A DNA stretch of 64,000 nucleotides. It comes from Crossaster papposus. Its lineage: Eukaryota > Echinodermata > Asteroidea > Velatida > Solasteridae. The translations under genes and the position numbers were made by a program. Positions 49,881 to 60,635 of this stretch are shown piece after piece. The stretch lies in contig JBAIAA010000599.1 of assembly GCA_037893245.1 (NCBI GenBank), positions 372,001 through 436,000 of the forward strand, in the 5' to 3' direction. The notes below the pieces were generated by a model. The model worked only from the letters and a program-made list of their open reading frames with translations, did not search any database and was not told the origin of the DNA. Every line of letters begins with the position of its first letter. Positions within the stretch are counted from its first letter, which is position 1.

Positions 49881-52800
49881 AGTGTGACTGAGAGCTCTCT
49901 CTGTGCTGAGCAAAATATTGAGTGTTCCCATTACAGTGTGACTGAGAGCAGTCACTGTGCTGAACAGAATAGTGAGTGTTCCCATCACAGTGTGACTGAG
50001 AGCTGTCATTGTGCTGAACAGAATAGTGAGTGTTCCCACAACAGTGTGACTGAGAGCAGTCATTATGCTGAGCAGAATAGTGAGTGTTCCAATCACAGTA
50101 TGGCTAAGAGCAGTCACTCTGCTGAGCAGAATATTGAGTGTTCCCATCACAGTGTGACTGAGAGCTATCGTTGTGCTGAACAGAATAGTGAGTGTTCCCA
50201 CCACAGTGTGACTGAGAGCAGTCACTGTGCTGAGCAGAATAGTAAGTGTTCCCATCACAGTGTGACTGTGAGAGCATTCACTGTGCTGAGCAGAATAATG
50301 AGTGTTCCCGTCACAGTGTGACTGAGAGCTCTCATTGTGCTGAGCAAAATAGTGAGTGTTCCCATCACAGTGTGACTGAGAGCAGTCACTGTGCTGAGCA
50401 AAATAGTGAGTGTTCCCATCACAGTGTGAGTGAGAGCAGTCACTGTGCTGGACAGAATAGTGAGTGTTCCCATCACAGTGTGACTGAGAGCTGTCAATGT
50501 GCTGAGCAGAATAGTAAGTGTTCACATCACAGTGTGGCTGAGAGCAGTCACTGTGCTGAGCAGAATAGTGAGTGTTCCCATCACAGTGTGACTACGAGGG
50601 CATTCACTGTGCAGAGCAGAATAGTGAGTGTTCCCATCACAGTGTGACTGAGAGCAGTCACTGTGCTGAACATAATAGTGAGTGTTCCCATCACAGTGTG
50701 ACTGCGAGAGCATTCACTGTGCAGAGCAGAATAGTGAGTGTTCCCATCACAGTGTTACACAGAGCAGTCACTGTGCTGAGCAGAATAGTGAGTGTTCCCA
50801 TCACAATGTGACTGTGAGAGCAGTCACTGTGCTGAGCAGAATAGTGAGTGTTCCCATCACAGTGTGACTGTGAGAGCATTCACTGTGCTGAGCAGAATAG
50901 TGAGTGTTCCCGTTACAGTGTGACTGAGAGCTCTCACTGTGCTGAGCAGAAGAGTGAGTGTTCCCATCACAGTGTGACTGAGAGCAGTCACTGTGCTGAG
51001 CAAAATAGTGAGTGTTCCCATCACAGTGTGAATGAGAGCAGTCACTGTGCTGAACAGAATAGTGAGTGTTCCAATCACAGTGTGACTGTGAGAGCATTGA
51101 CTGTGCTGAGCAGAATAGTGAGTGTTCCCATCACAGTGTGACTGAGAGCTGTCATTGTGCTGAACAGAATAGTGAGTGTTCCCACAACAGTGTGACTGAG
51201 AGCAGTCATTATGCTGAGCAGAATAGTGAGTGTTCCAATCACAGTATGGCTAAGAGCAGTCACTCTGCTGAGCAGAATATTGAGTGTTCCCATCACAGTG
51301 TGACTGAGAGCTATCGTTGTGCTGAACAGAATAGTGAGTGTTCCCACCACAGTGTGACTGAGAGCAGTCACTGTGCTGAGCAGAATAGTAAGTGTTCCCA
51401 TCACAGTGTGACTGTGAGAGCATTCACTGTGCTGAGCAGAATAATGAGTGTTCCCGTCACAGTGTGACTGAGAGCTCTCATTGTGCTGAGCAGAATAGTG
51501 AGTGTTCCCATCACAGTGTGACTGAGAGCAGTCACTGTGCTGAGCAAAATAGTGAGTGTTCCCATCACAGTGTGAGTGAGAGCAGTCACTGTGCTGGACA
51601 GAATAGTGAGTGTTCCCATCACAGTGTGACTGAGAGCTGTCAATGTGCTGAGCAGAATAGTAAGTGTTCACATCACAGTGTGGCTGAGAGCAGTCACTGT
51701 GATGAGCAGAATAGTGAGTGTTCCCATCACAGTGTGACTACGAGGGCATTCACTGTGCAGAGCAGAATAGTGAGTGTTCCCATCACAGTGTGACTGAGAG
51801 CAGTCACTGTGCTGAACATAATAGTGAGTGTTCCCATCACAGTGTGACTGCGAGAGCATTCACTGTGCAGAGCAGAATAGTGAGTGTTCCCATCACAGTG
51901 TTACACAGAGCAGTCACTGTGCTGATCAGAATAGTGAGTGTTCCCATCACAATGTGACTGTGAGAGCAGTCACTGTGCTGAGCAGAATAGTGAGTGTTCC
52001 CATCACAGTGTGACTGTGAGAGCATTCACTGTGCTGAGCAGAATAGTGAGTTTTCCCGTTACAGTGTGACTGAGAGCTCTCACTGTGCTGAGCAGAAGAG
52101 TGAGTGTTCCCATCACAGTGTGACTGAGAGCAGTCACTGTGCTGAGCAAAATAGTGAGTGTTCCCATCACAGTGTGACTGAGAGCAGTCACTGTGCTGAA
52201 CAGAATAGTGAGTGTTCCAATCACAGTGTGACTGTGAGAGCATTCACTGTGCTGAGCAGAATAGTGAGTGTTCCCGTTACAGTGTGACTGAGAGCTCTCA
52301 CTGTGCTGAGCAGAATAGTGAGTGTTCCCATTACAGTGTTACAGAGAGCAGTCACTGTGCTGAGCAGAATAGTGAGTGTGCCCATCACAGTGTGACTATG
52401 AGAGCAGTCACTGTGCTGAGCAGAATAGTGAGTGTTCACATCACAGTGCGACTGAGAGCAGTCACTGTGCTGAACAGAATAGTGAGTGTTCCAATCACAG
52501 TGTGACTGAGAGCAGTCACTGTGCAGAGCAGAATAGTGAGTGTTCCCATCACAGTGTGACTGCGAGAGCATTCACTTTGTTGAGCAAAATAGTGTGTTCC
52601 AGTCACAGTATGACTAAGAGCAGTCACTGTGCTGAACAGAATAGTGAGTGTTCCCATCACAGTGTGACTGCGAGAGCAGTCACTGTGCAGAGCAGAATAG
52701 TGAGTATTCCCATCACAGTGTTACAGAGAGCAGTCAATGTGCTGAGCAGAATAGCAAGTGTTCACATCACAGTGTGACTGAGAGCAGTCACTGTGCTGAT

Positions 52801-53150
52801 CAGAATAGTGAGTGTTCACATCACTATGTGACTGAGAGCAGTCACTGTGCTGAGCAGAATAGTGAGTGTTCCAACAACAGTGTGACTGAGAGCAGTCATT
52901 ATGCTGAGCAGAATAGTGAGTGTTCCAATCACAGTAAGGCTAAGAGCAGTCACTCTGCTGAGCAGAATATTGAGTGTTCCCATCACAGTGTGACTGAGAG
53001 CTATCGTTGTGCTGAACAGAATAGTGAGTGTTCCCACCACAGTGTGACTGAGAGCAGTCACTGTGCTGAGCAGAATAGTAAGTGTTCCCATCACAGTGTG
53101 ACTGTGAGAGCATTCACTGTGCTGAGCAGAATAGTGAGTGTTCCCGTTAC
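49881..53150. repeat. 3,270-bp tandem unit, copy 1
   Basis: From about 49.88 to 52.86 kb the sequence matches 53.15-56.13 kb at a constant shift of 3,270 bp. Shared landmarks are GAGAGCATTGACTG near 51,095 and 54,365, and the order of 56-bp monomers. The copies differ by scattered substitutions. The match ends where 52.86 kb continues with CCAACAACAG while 56.13 kb enters the divergent CACCTGG monomer. Confidence 0.75.
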
Positions 53151-54335
53151 AGTGTGACTGAGAGCTCTCTCTGTGCTGAGCAAAATATTGAGTGTTCCCA
53201 TCACAGTGTGACTGAGAGCAGTCACTGTGCTGAACAGAATAGTGAGTGTTCCCATCACAGTGTGACTGAGAGCTGTCATTGTGCTGAACAGAATAGTGAG
53301 TGTTCCCACAACAGTGTGACTGAGAGCAGTCATTATGCTGAGCAGAATAGTGAGTGTTCCAATCACAGTATGGCTAAGAGCAGTCACTCTGCTGAGCAGA
53401 ATATTGAGTGTTCCCATCACAGTGTGACTGAGAGCTATCGTTGTGCTGAACAGAATAGTGAGTGTTCCCACCACAGTGTGACTGAGAGCAGTCACTGTGC
53501 TGAGCAGAATAGTAAGTGTTCCCATCACAGTGTGACTGTGAGAGCATTCACTGTGCTGAGCAGAATAATGAGTGTTCCCGTCACAGTGTGACTGAGAGCT
53601 CTCATTGTGCTGAGCAGAATAGTGAGTGTTCCCATCACAGTGTGACTGAGAGCAGTCACTGTGCTGAGCAAAATAGTGAGTGTTCCCATCACAGTGTGAG
53701 TGAGAGCAGTCACTGTGCTGGACAGAATAGTGAGTGTTCCCATCACAGTGTGACTGAGAGCTGTCAATGTGCTTAGCAGATTAGTAAGTGTTCACATCAC
53801 AGTGTGGCTGAGAGCAGTCACTGTGCTGAGCAGAATAATGAGTGTTCCCATCACAGTGTGACTACGAGGGCATTCACTGTGCAGATCAGAATAGTGAGTG
53901 TTCCCATCACAGTGTGACTGAGAGCAGTCACTGTGCTGAACATAATAGTGAGTGTTCCCATCACAGTGTGACTGCGAGAGCATTCACTGTGCAGAGCAGA
54001 ATAGTGAGTGTTCCCATCACAGTGTTACACAGAGCAGTCACTGTGCTGAGCAGAATAGTGAGTGTTCCCATCACAATGTGACTGTGAGAGCAGTCACTGT
54101 GCTGAGCAGAATAGTGAGTGTTCCCATCACAGTGTGACTGTGAGAGCATTCACTGTGCTGAGCAGAATAGTGAGTGTTCCCGTTACAGTGTGACTGAGAG
54201 CTCTCACTGTGCTGAGCAGAAGAGTGAGTGTTCCCATCACAGTGTGACTGAGAGCAGTCACTGTGCTGAGCAAAATAGTGAGTGTTCCTATCACAGTGTG
54301 ACTGAGAGCAGTCACTGTGCTGAACAGAATAGTGA
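53151..54335. repeat. Start of 3,270-bp unit copy 2; source-like segment for the window end
   Basis: This part carries two linked private variants: GTGCTTAGCAGATTAG near 53,769, and AGAATAATGAGTG near 53,832. Both recur near 63,884 and 63,947. The stretch 53.03-53.885 kb therefore matches 63.14-64.0 kb at a shift of 10,115 bp. Subtracting the LTR insertion and its duplicated target (2,153 bp) gives an underlying array period of 7,962 bp. Confidence 0.72.
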
Positions 54336-56843
54336 GTGTTCCAATCACAGTGTGACTGTGAGAGCATTGACTGTGCTGAGCAGAATAGTGAGTGTTCCCA
54401 TCACAGTGTGACTGAGAGCTGTCATTGTGCTGAACAGAATAGTGAGTGTTCCCACAACAGTGTGACTGAGAGCAGTCATTATGCTGAGCAGAATAGTGAG
54501 TGTTCCAATCACAGTATGGCTAAGAGCAGTCACTCTGCTGAGCAGAATATTGAGTGTTCCCATCACAGTGTGACTGAGAGCTATCGTTGTGCTGAACAGA
54601 ATAGTGAGTGTTCCCACCACAGTGTGACTGAGAGCAGTCACTGTGCTGAGCAGAATAGTAAGTGTTCCCATCACAGTGTGACTGTGAGAGCATTCACTGT
54701 GCTGAGTAGAATAATGAGTGTTCCCGTCACAGTGTGACTGAGAGCTCTCATTGTGCTGAGCAGAATAGTGAGTGTTCCCATCACAGTGTGACTGAGAGCA
54801 GTCACTGTGCTGGGCAAAATAGTGAGTGTTCCCATCACAGTGTGAGTGAGAGCAGTCACTGTGCTGGACAGAATAGTGAGTGTTCCCATCACAGGGTGAC
54901 TGAGAGCTGTCAATGTGCTGAGCAGAATAGTAAGTGTTCACATCACAGTGTGGCTGAGAGCAGTCACTGTGCTGAGCAGAATAGTGAGTGTTCCCATCAC
55001 AGTGTGACTACGAGGGCATTCACTGTGCAGAGCAGAATAGTGAGTGTTCCCATCACAGTGTGACTGAGAGCAGTCACTGTGCTGAACATAATAGTGAGTG
55101 TTCCCATCACAGTGTGACTGCGAGAGCATTCACTGTGCAGAGCAGAATAGTGAGTGTTCCCATCACAGTGTTACACAGAGCAGTCACTGTGCTGAGCAGA
55201 ATAGTGAGTGTTCCCATCACAATGTGACTGTGAGAGCAGTCACTGTGCTGAGCAGAATAGTGAGTGTTCCCATCACAGTGTGACTGTGAGAGCATTCACT
55301 GTGCTGAGCAGAATAGTGAGTGTTCCCGTTACAGTGTGACTGAGAGCTCTCACTGTGCTGAGCAGAAGAGTGAGTGTTCCCATCACAGTGTGACTGAGAG
55401 CAGTCACCGTGCTGAGCAAAATAGTGAGTGTTCCCATCACAGTGTGACTGAGAGCAGTCACTGTGTTGAACAGAATAGTGAGTGTTCCAATCACAGTGTG
55501 ACTGTGAGAGCATTCACTGTGCTGAGCAGAATAGTGAGTGTTTCCGTTACAGTGTGACTGAGAGCTCTCACTGTGCTGAGCAGAATAGTGAGTGTTCCCA
55601 TCACAGTGTTACAGAGAGCAGTCACTGTGCTGAGCAGAATAGTGAGTGTGCCCATCACAGTGTGACTATGAGAGCAGTCACTGTGCTGAGCAGAATAGTG
55701 AGTGTTCACATCACAGTTCGACTGAGAGCAGTCACTGTGCTGAACAGAATAGTGAGTGTTCCAATCACAGTGTGACTGAGAGCAGTCACTGTGCAGAGCA
55801 GAATAGTGAGTGTTCCCATCACAGTGTGACTGCGAGAGCATTCACTTTGTTGAGCAAAATAGTGTGTTCCAATCACAGTATGACTAAGAGCAGTCACTGT
55901 GCTGAACAGAATAGTGAGTGTTCCCATCACAGTGTGACTGCGAGAGCAGTCACTGTGCAGAGCAGAATAGTGAGTATTCCCATCACAGTGTTACAGAGAG
56001 CAGTCAATGTGCTGAGCAGAATAGCAAGTGTTCACATCACAGTGTGACTGAGAGCAGTCACTGTGCTGATCAGAATAGTGAGTGTTCACATCACTATGTG
56101 ACTGAGAGCAGTCACTGTGCTGAGCAGAATAGTGAGTGTTCCCATCACAGTGTGACTGAGAGCAGTCACCTGGCTGAGCAGAATAGTGAGTGTTTCCATT
56201 GCAGTGTGACTGTGAGAGCAGTCACTGTGCTGAGCAGAATAGTGAATGTTCCCGCCACAGTGTGACAGAGAGCAGTCACTTCGAAAAACAAAATAGTGAG
56301 TGTTCCAATCACAGTGTGACTGAGAGCAGTCACTGTGCTGAGCAGAATAGTGAGTGTTCCCGTTACAGTGTTGCTGAGAGCTCTCACTGTGCTGAGCAGA
56401 ATAGTGAGTGTTCCCATCACAGTGTGACTGAGAGCAGTCACTGTGCTGAACAAACTAGTGAGTGTTCCCATCACAGTGTAACTGAGAGCAGTCACTGTGC
56501 TGAACAGAATAGTGAGTGTACCCATCACAGTGTGACTTAGAGCAGTCACTGTGCTGAGCAGAATAGTGAGTGTTCCCATCACAATGTGACTGTGAGAGCA
56601 GTCACTGTGCTGAGCAGAATAGTGAGTGTTCCCATCACAGTGTGACTGTGAGAGCATTCTCTGTGCTGAGCAGAATAGTGAGTGTTCCCGTTACAGTGTG
56701 ACTGAGAGCTCTCACTGTGCTGAGCAGAAGAGTGAGTGTTCCCATCACAGTGTGACTGAGAGCAGTCACTGTGCTGAGCAAAATAGTGAGTGTTCCCATC
56801 ACAGTGTGACTGAGAGCAGTCACTGTGCTGAACAGAATAGTGA
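54336..56843. repeat. 2,508-bp tandem unit, copy 1
   Basis: The sequence repeats at a shift of 2,508 bp into 56,844-58,750, with shared private variants. Examples are GAGTAGAATAATGAG near 54,704 and 57,212, CACAGGGTGACTG near 54,891 and 57,399, GTGTTTCCGTTAC near 55,538 and 58,046, and CACAGTTCGACTG near 55,712 and 58,220. A segment at 56.30-56.55 kb is private to this copy, with CAAACTAGTG near 56,451 and a GTGACTTAGAG near 56,531. Confidence 0.82.
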
Positions 56844-58750
56844 GTGTTCCAATCACAGTGTGACTGTGAGAGCATTGACTGTGCTGAGCAGAATAGTGAG
56901 TGTTCCCATCACAGTGTGACTGAGAGCTGTCATTGTGCTGAACAGAATAGTGAGTGTTCCCACAACAGTGTGACTGAGAGCAGTCATTATGCTGAGCAGA
57001 ATAGTGAGTGTTCCAATCACAGTATGGCTAAGAGCAGTCACTCTGCTGAGCAGAATATTGAGTGTTCCCATCACAGTGTGACTGAGAGCTATCGTTGTGC
57101 TGAACAGAATAGTGAGTGTTCCCACCACAGTGTGACTGAGAGCAGTCACTGTGCTGAGCAGAATAGTAAGTGTTCCCATCACAGTGTGACTGTGAGAGCA
57201 TTCACTGTGCTGAGTAGAATAATGAGTGTTCCCGTCACAGTGTGACTGAGAGCTCTCATTGTGCTGAGCAGAATAATGAGTGTTCCCATCACAGTGTGAC
57301 TGAGAGCAGTCACTGTGCTGAGCAAAATAGTGAGTGTTCCCATCACAGTGTGAGTGAGAGCAGTCACTGTGCTGGACAGAATAGTGAGTGTTCCCATCAC
57401 AGGGTGACTGAGAGCTGTCAATGTGCTGAGCAGAATAGTAAGTGTTCACATCACAGTGTGGCTGAGAGCAGTCACTGTGCTGAGCAGAATAGTGAGTGTT
57501 CCCATCACAGTGTGACTACGAGGGCATTCACTGTGCAGAGCAGAATAGTGAGTGTTCCCATCACAGTGTGACTGAGAGCAGTCACTGTGCTGAACATAAT
57601 AGTGAGTGTTCCCATCACAGTGTGACTGCGAGAGCATTCACTGTGCAGAGCAGAATAGTGAGTGTTCCCATCACAGTGTTACACAGAGCAGTCACTGTGC
57701 TGAGCAGAATAGTGAGTGTTCCCATCACAATGTGACTGTGAGAGCAGTCACTGTGCTGAGCAGAATAGTGAGTGTTCCCATCACAGTGTGACTGTGAGAG
57801 CATTCACTGTGCTGAGCAGAATAGTGAGTGTTCCCGTTACAGTGTGACTGAGAGCTCTCACTGTGCTGAGCAGAAGAGTGAGTGTTCCCATCACAGTGTG
57901 ACTGAGAGCAGTCACTGTGCTGAGCAAAATAGTGAGTGTTCCCATCACAGTGTGACTGAGAGCAGTCACTGTGTTGAACAGAATAGTGAGTGTTCCAATC
58001 ACAGTGTGACTGTGAGAGCATTCACTGTGCTGAGCAGAATAGTGAGTGTTTCCGTTACAGTGTGACTGAGAGCTCTCACTGTGCTGAGCAGAATAGTGAG
58101 TGTTCCCATCACAGTGTTACAGAGAGCAGTCACTGTGCTGAGCAGAATAGTGAGTGTGCCCATCACAGTGTGACTATGAGAGCAGTCACTGTGCTGAGCA
58201 GAATAGTGAGTGTTCACATCACAGTTCGACTGAGAGCAGTCACTGTGCTGAACAGAATAGTGAGTGTTCCAATCACAGTGTGACTGAGAGCAGTCACTGT
58301 GCAGAGCAGAATAGTGAGTGTTCCCATCACAGTGTGACTGCGAGAGCATTCACTTTGTTGAGCAAAATAGTGTGTTCCAATCACAGTATGACTAAGAGCA
58401 GTCACTGTGCTGAACAGAATAGTGAGTGTTCCCATCACAGTGTGACTGCGAGAGCAGTCACTGTGCAGAGCAGAATAGTGAGTATTCCCATCACAGTGTT
58501 ACAGAGAGCAGTCAATGTGCTGAGCAGAATAGCAAGTGTTCACATCACAGTGTGACTGAGAGCAGTCACTGTGCTGATCAGAATAGTGAGTGTTCACATC
58601 ACTATGTGACTGAGAGCAGTCACTGTGCTGAGCAGAATAGTGAGTGTTCCCATCACAGTGTGACTGAGAGCAGTCACCTGGCTGAGCAGAATAGTGAGTG
58701 TTTCCATTGCAGTGTGACTGTGAGAGCAGTCACTGTGCTGAGCAGAATAG
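56844..58750. repeat. 2,508-bp tandem unit, copy 2, interrupted by the LTR element
   Basis: It matches 54,336-56,242 closely and ends within the divergent monomer that follows CACCTGGCTGAGCAG. The last four bases, ATAG, are the left copy of the insertion target. The interrupted monomer continues at 60,900. Confidence 0.85.
58747..58750. repeat. Target-site duplication, left copy (ATAG)
   Basis: ATAG precedes the 5' LTR and recurs at 60,900-60,903 after the 3' LTR. Uninterrupted paralogous sites read GCAGAATAGTGAATG at about 17,755, 31,925, 56,235 and 63,078, which confirms a single ATAG before insertion. A 5-bp duplication (AATAG) cannot be excluded because the LTR itself ends in A. Confidence 0.9.
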
Positions 58751-59015
58751 TGTAACGCCCGTGCCGGTTGGGCGGTAGAGGGCGCTGGAGCGATTCCACG
58801 GTGGTGGGATCGCCCCGGAAACCCGCCTTGGATTGCGCAAGCGCCGAACTGGTTCTGACCAGTTCTGGGGGCCGCGTGATTGTGTGAGCCTGAAGTCCAT
58901 GTTTGGTAGGCGAGAGTCCACAATAAACGGCAGAGAACCACAGGAAATAGAGGAACACTTGTGTCAGGAGTCCTTCTTGTGTGTGTAGTCGACCCCAGAG
59001 AAATCTATCGTTACA
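58751..59015 (+). repeat. 5' LTR
   Basis: This 265-bp sequence is repeated at 60,636-60,899. It begins TGTAACGCCCGTGCC and ends CTATCGTTACA. The two copies differ at 58,997 (A; G at 60,882) and by one extra base near 59,006. It contains an AATAAA at 58,922-58,927. I see no clear TATA box. Confidence 0.95.
58922..58927 (+). promoter_or_regulatory. Polyadenylation signal in 5' LTR
   Basis: AATAAA within CCACAATAAACGG, at the position equivalent to the signal in the 3' LTR. In LTR elements this marks the approximate R/U5 region; the transcription start is not visible. Confidence 0.55.
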
Positions 59016-59016
59016 T

Positions 59017-59032
59017 TGGTGGCAGCGGTCGG
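59017..59032 (+). promoter_or_regulatory. Primer-binding site, tRNA-Leu type
   Basis: TGGTGGCAGCGGTCGG lies one base after the 5' LTR. It is complementary, at 15 of 16 positions, to the mature 3' end of vertebrate tRNA-Leu (AAG/TAG type, ending CCCACCGCTGCCACCA). The mismatch is at the fourteenth base. Identification of the tRNA rests on my recollection of that acceptor stem and should be checked against a tRNA set. Confidence 0.8.
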
Positions 59033-59373
59033 CATACAGAAGGACGGGAAAAGACCAGGTGAAGTGTTCAGGTTTTCAGGAAACCACGATAACACGGCAG
59101 CCAACTCGCCCCACGGCGAGAGGGCAGGCCGGGGCGTGGGCCCGGGGAGCGGGGACCAGTCCGGGAGGCTTTCAGGCACTCCGTGCATGACGCCAGGGGA
59201 ACTCTAGGGAGGTTATGGGGACTTGGGAGTCTGGGGTTTCCTGGGGGAGGAGTTGGAGAAGGATAGCGGGGAATTTCGGGACATGCGCCAATGGCTGGGG
59301 GCTTCAGTGCGTCCACTCCGATTTGGAGAGAGGGCGCCCTTCTCCATATTTGTCCGGGTCCGCTACCAGGTCT
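59033..59373 (+). other. LTR element internal leader, no gene recognised
   Basis: GC-rich sequence between the primer-binding site and the first internal direct repeat. Short open frames exist on both strands, but none resembles Gag: there is no CCHC zinc knuckle and no conserved capsid motif. It is probably an untranslated leader remnant, including any packaging signal, though none is identifiable by eye. Confidence 0.5.
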
Positions 59374-59485
59374 GTCGGGGGGCCGCCCCATGCTGTAGAC
59401 GGCGGCGCAGCAGACGGATGGTTCCTCGCGGAACAATCCAAAGCTGTGCCCGTGGATGCAGTGGGGGGCGGGGCCTCGTCGAGAC
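59374..59485 (+). repeat. GC-rich internal direct repeat, copy 1
   Basis: Starts GTCGGGGGGCCGCCCC, continues ATGCTGTAGACGGCGGCGC, and ends GGGGCCTCGTCGAGAC. A diverged second copy lies at 59,518-59,630 with the same landmarks. The central parts differ (GGATGGTTCCTCGCGG versus GGCTCGCAACACTCGG), indicating an old internal duplication. Confidence 0.75.
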
Positions 59486-59517
59486 ATTCTCTGGATCTTC
59501 TGCAGGAATGAAACCGA

Positions 59518-59630
59518 GTCGGGGGGGCCCGGCCCATGCTGTAGACGGCGGCGCGGCAGACGGCTCGCAACACTCGGAGCGAGCCCGAGCCGTGCCCGTC
59601 GGCGCAGCGGGGGCGGGGCCTCGCCGGGAC
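59518..59630 (+). repeat. GC-rich internal direct repeat, copy 2
   Basis: Second copy of the 112-bp GC-rich unit, ending GGGGCCTCGCCGGGAC. The 32 bp between the copies (CTGCAGGAATGAAACCG) are not repeated. Confidence 0.75.
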
Positions 59631-59644
59631 GCCCATGCTCTCTA

Positions 59645-60343
59645 AGCCAGTCGCAAGAATCAGTCGCAGTCGCAAGAATCAGTCGCAGTCGCAAGAGGCA
59701 GTCACAGTCGCGGCCACAGGAGCCAGTCGCAGTCGGAGGAGCCAGTCGCAGTTGCAGGAGCCAAGCGCAGTCGCAGTCGCAGTCGCAAGAGCCAGTCGCA
59801 GTCGCAGGCACCAGATACAGGAGCCAGTCGCAGTCGCAGGAGCCAGTCGCTGTCGCGGGAGCCAGCCGCAGATGCAGTCGCAGGAACCACAGTCGCAGTC
59901 GCAAGAGCCAGCCGCAGTCGAAGGCACCAGTCGCAGTCAGAGGAGCCAGTCGCAAGAATCAGTCGCAGTCGCAAGAATCAGTCGCAGTCGCAAGAGGCAG
60001 TCACAGTCGCGGCCACAGGAGCCAGTCGCAGTCGGAGGAGCCAGTCGCAGTTGCAGGAGCCAAGCGCAGTCGCAGTCGCAGTCGCAAGAGCCAGTCGCAG
60101 TCGCAGGCACCAGATACAGGAGCCAGTCGCAGTCGGAGGAGCCAGTCGCAGTTGCAGGAGCCAAGCGCAGTCGCAGTCGCAGTCGCAAGAGCCAGTCGCA
60201 GTCGCAGGCACCAGATACAGGAGCCAGTCGCAGTCGCAGGAGCCAGTCGCTGTCGCGGGAGCCAGCCGCAGATGCAGTCGCAGGAACCACAGTCGCAGTC
60301 GCAAGAGCCAGCCGCAGTCGAAGGCACCAGTCGCAGTCAGAGC
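59645..60343 (+). repeat. CAGTCG-rich nested tandem repeats
   Basis: Low-complexity DNA dominated by CAGTCG and CAGGAGC words. A 299-bp unit (59,645-59,943) recurs from 59,944, and within the second copy a 101-bp segment (about 60,020-60,120) is itself tandemly doubled (60,121-60,221). Both lengths are two more than a multiple of three, so the duplications change reading frame. Because the hexamer has no stop codon in any frame, a long open frame (59,456-60,640) survives anyway, reading Ser-Gln, Ser-Arg and Val-Ala runs in turn. This points to DNA-level expansion, not protein selection. Confidence 0.85.
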
Positions 60344-60385
60344 AGCCAGTCGCAGTCACAGTCGCAGTCAAGTTTAACATTTAGA

Positions 60386-60438
60386 GGGGTGTGCCGGGGC
60401 CAGGGGTGTGCCGGGGCCAGGGGTGTGTCCTGGGGCCA
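60386..60438 (+). repeat. 17-19-bp GC-rich minisatellite, three units
   Basis: GGGGTGTGCCGGGGCCA occurs at 60,386-60,402 and 60,403-60,419, with a 19-bp variant (GGGGTGTGTCCTGGGGCCA) at 60,420-60,438. Confidence 0.85.
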
Positions 60439-60450
60439 GGGGCTTACCCC

Positions 60451-60540
60451 AAATTGTTGTAATGAAAATTGTTGTAATGAAAATTGTTGTAATGTAAATT
60501 GTTGTAATGTAAATTGTTGGAATGTAAATTGTTGTGTAAT
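60451..60540 (+). repeat. 15-bp AT-rich minisatellite, six units
   Basis: AAATTGTTGTAATGA/T is repeated six times without gaps. Units 1-2 end in A, 3-5 in T. The fifth has TTGGAATG and the sixth is AAATTGTTGTGTAAT. It is the only AT-rich patch of the element. Confidence 0.9.
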
Positions 60541-60635
60541 GTTGGCGTTATGCGTTTTCCAGGGCGGTTGGCCGGGGTGCGGCAGCAGCGCCCATGGTCT
60601 TGTTTGGGGGCAAACAAGGTCTTCGTGGGGGGCTG
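60541..60635 (+). other. LTR element 3' internal segment
   Basis: 95 bp of unique GC-rich sequence between the AT-rich minisatellite and the 3' LTR. It has no recognisable coding content and ends with the possible polypurine tract. Confidence 0.6.
60627..60632 (+). promoter_or_regulatory. Possible polypurine tract
   Basis: GGGGGG, three bases before the 3' LTR (GTGGGGGGCTG then TGTAACG). It is short and followed by CTG, so it is a weak match to a plus-strand priming tract. GGGGGCAAACAAGG at 60,606-60,619 is an alternative. Confidence 0.35.

Larger units (their letters stand above)
1..58750. repeat. Satellite array, left block (54/56-bp monomers)
   Basis: The whole stretch is head-to-tail monomers with no unique sequence between them. 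A plain 54-bp monomer is 281-334. It starts AGTGTGACTGAGAG, continues CAGTCACTGTGCTGAGCAG, then AATAGTGAGTGTTCCC, and ends ATCAC. Variants differ at a few positions (CATTCACTG, TGCTGAACAG, CCGTTAC, CCAATCAC). The consensus is about 50% GC without CpG. Several frames on both strands stay open because 54 is divisible by three, giving 18-residue peptide repeats, but 56-bp monomers break frame every few hundred bases, so I call no gene. Monomers are grouped into larger repeating modules, listed separately. I do not recognise the satellite family. Confidence 0.97.

Noticed and set aside
1-58750. CRISPR-like regular repeats
   Set aside because: There are no unique spacers. The repeats are contiguous head to tail and vary as satellite monomers do, and no cas gene is present.
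59068-59955. 295-codon reverse-strand frame in the LTR internal region
   Set aside because: It is antisense to the element, crosses GC-rich and CAGTCG repeats, and has no recognisable domain; long stop-free runs are expected in such sequence.
60627-60632. Strong polypurine tract
   Set aside because: Kept only as a low-confidence site: six G followed by CTG before the LTR is shorter and less purine-pure than usual.
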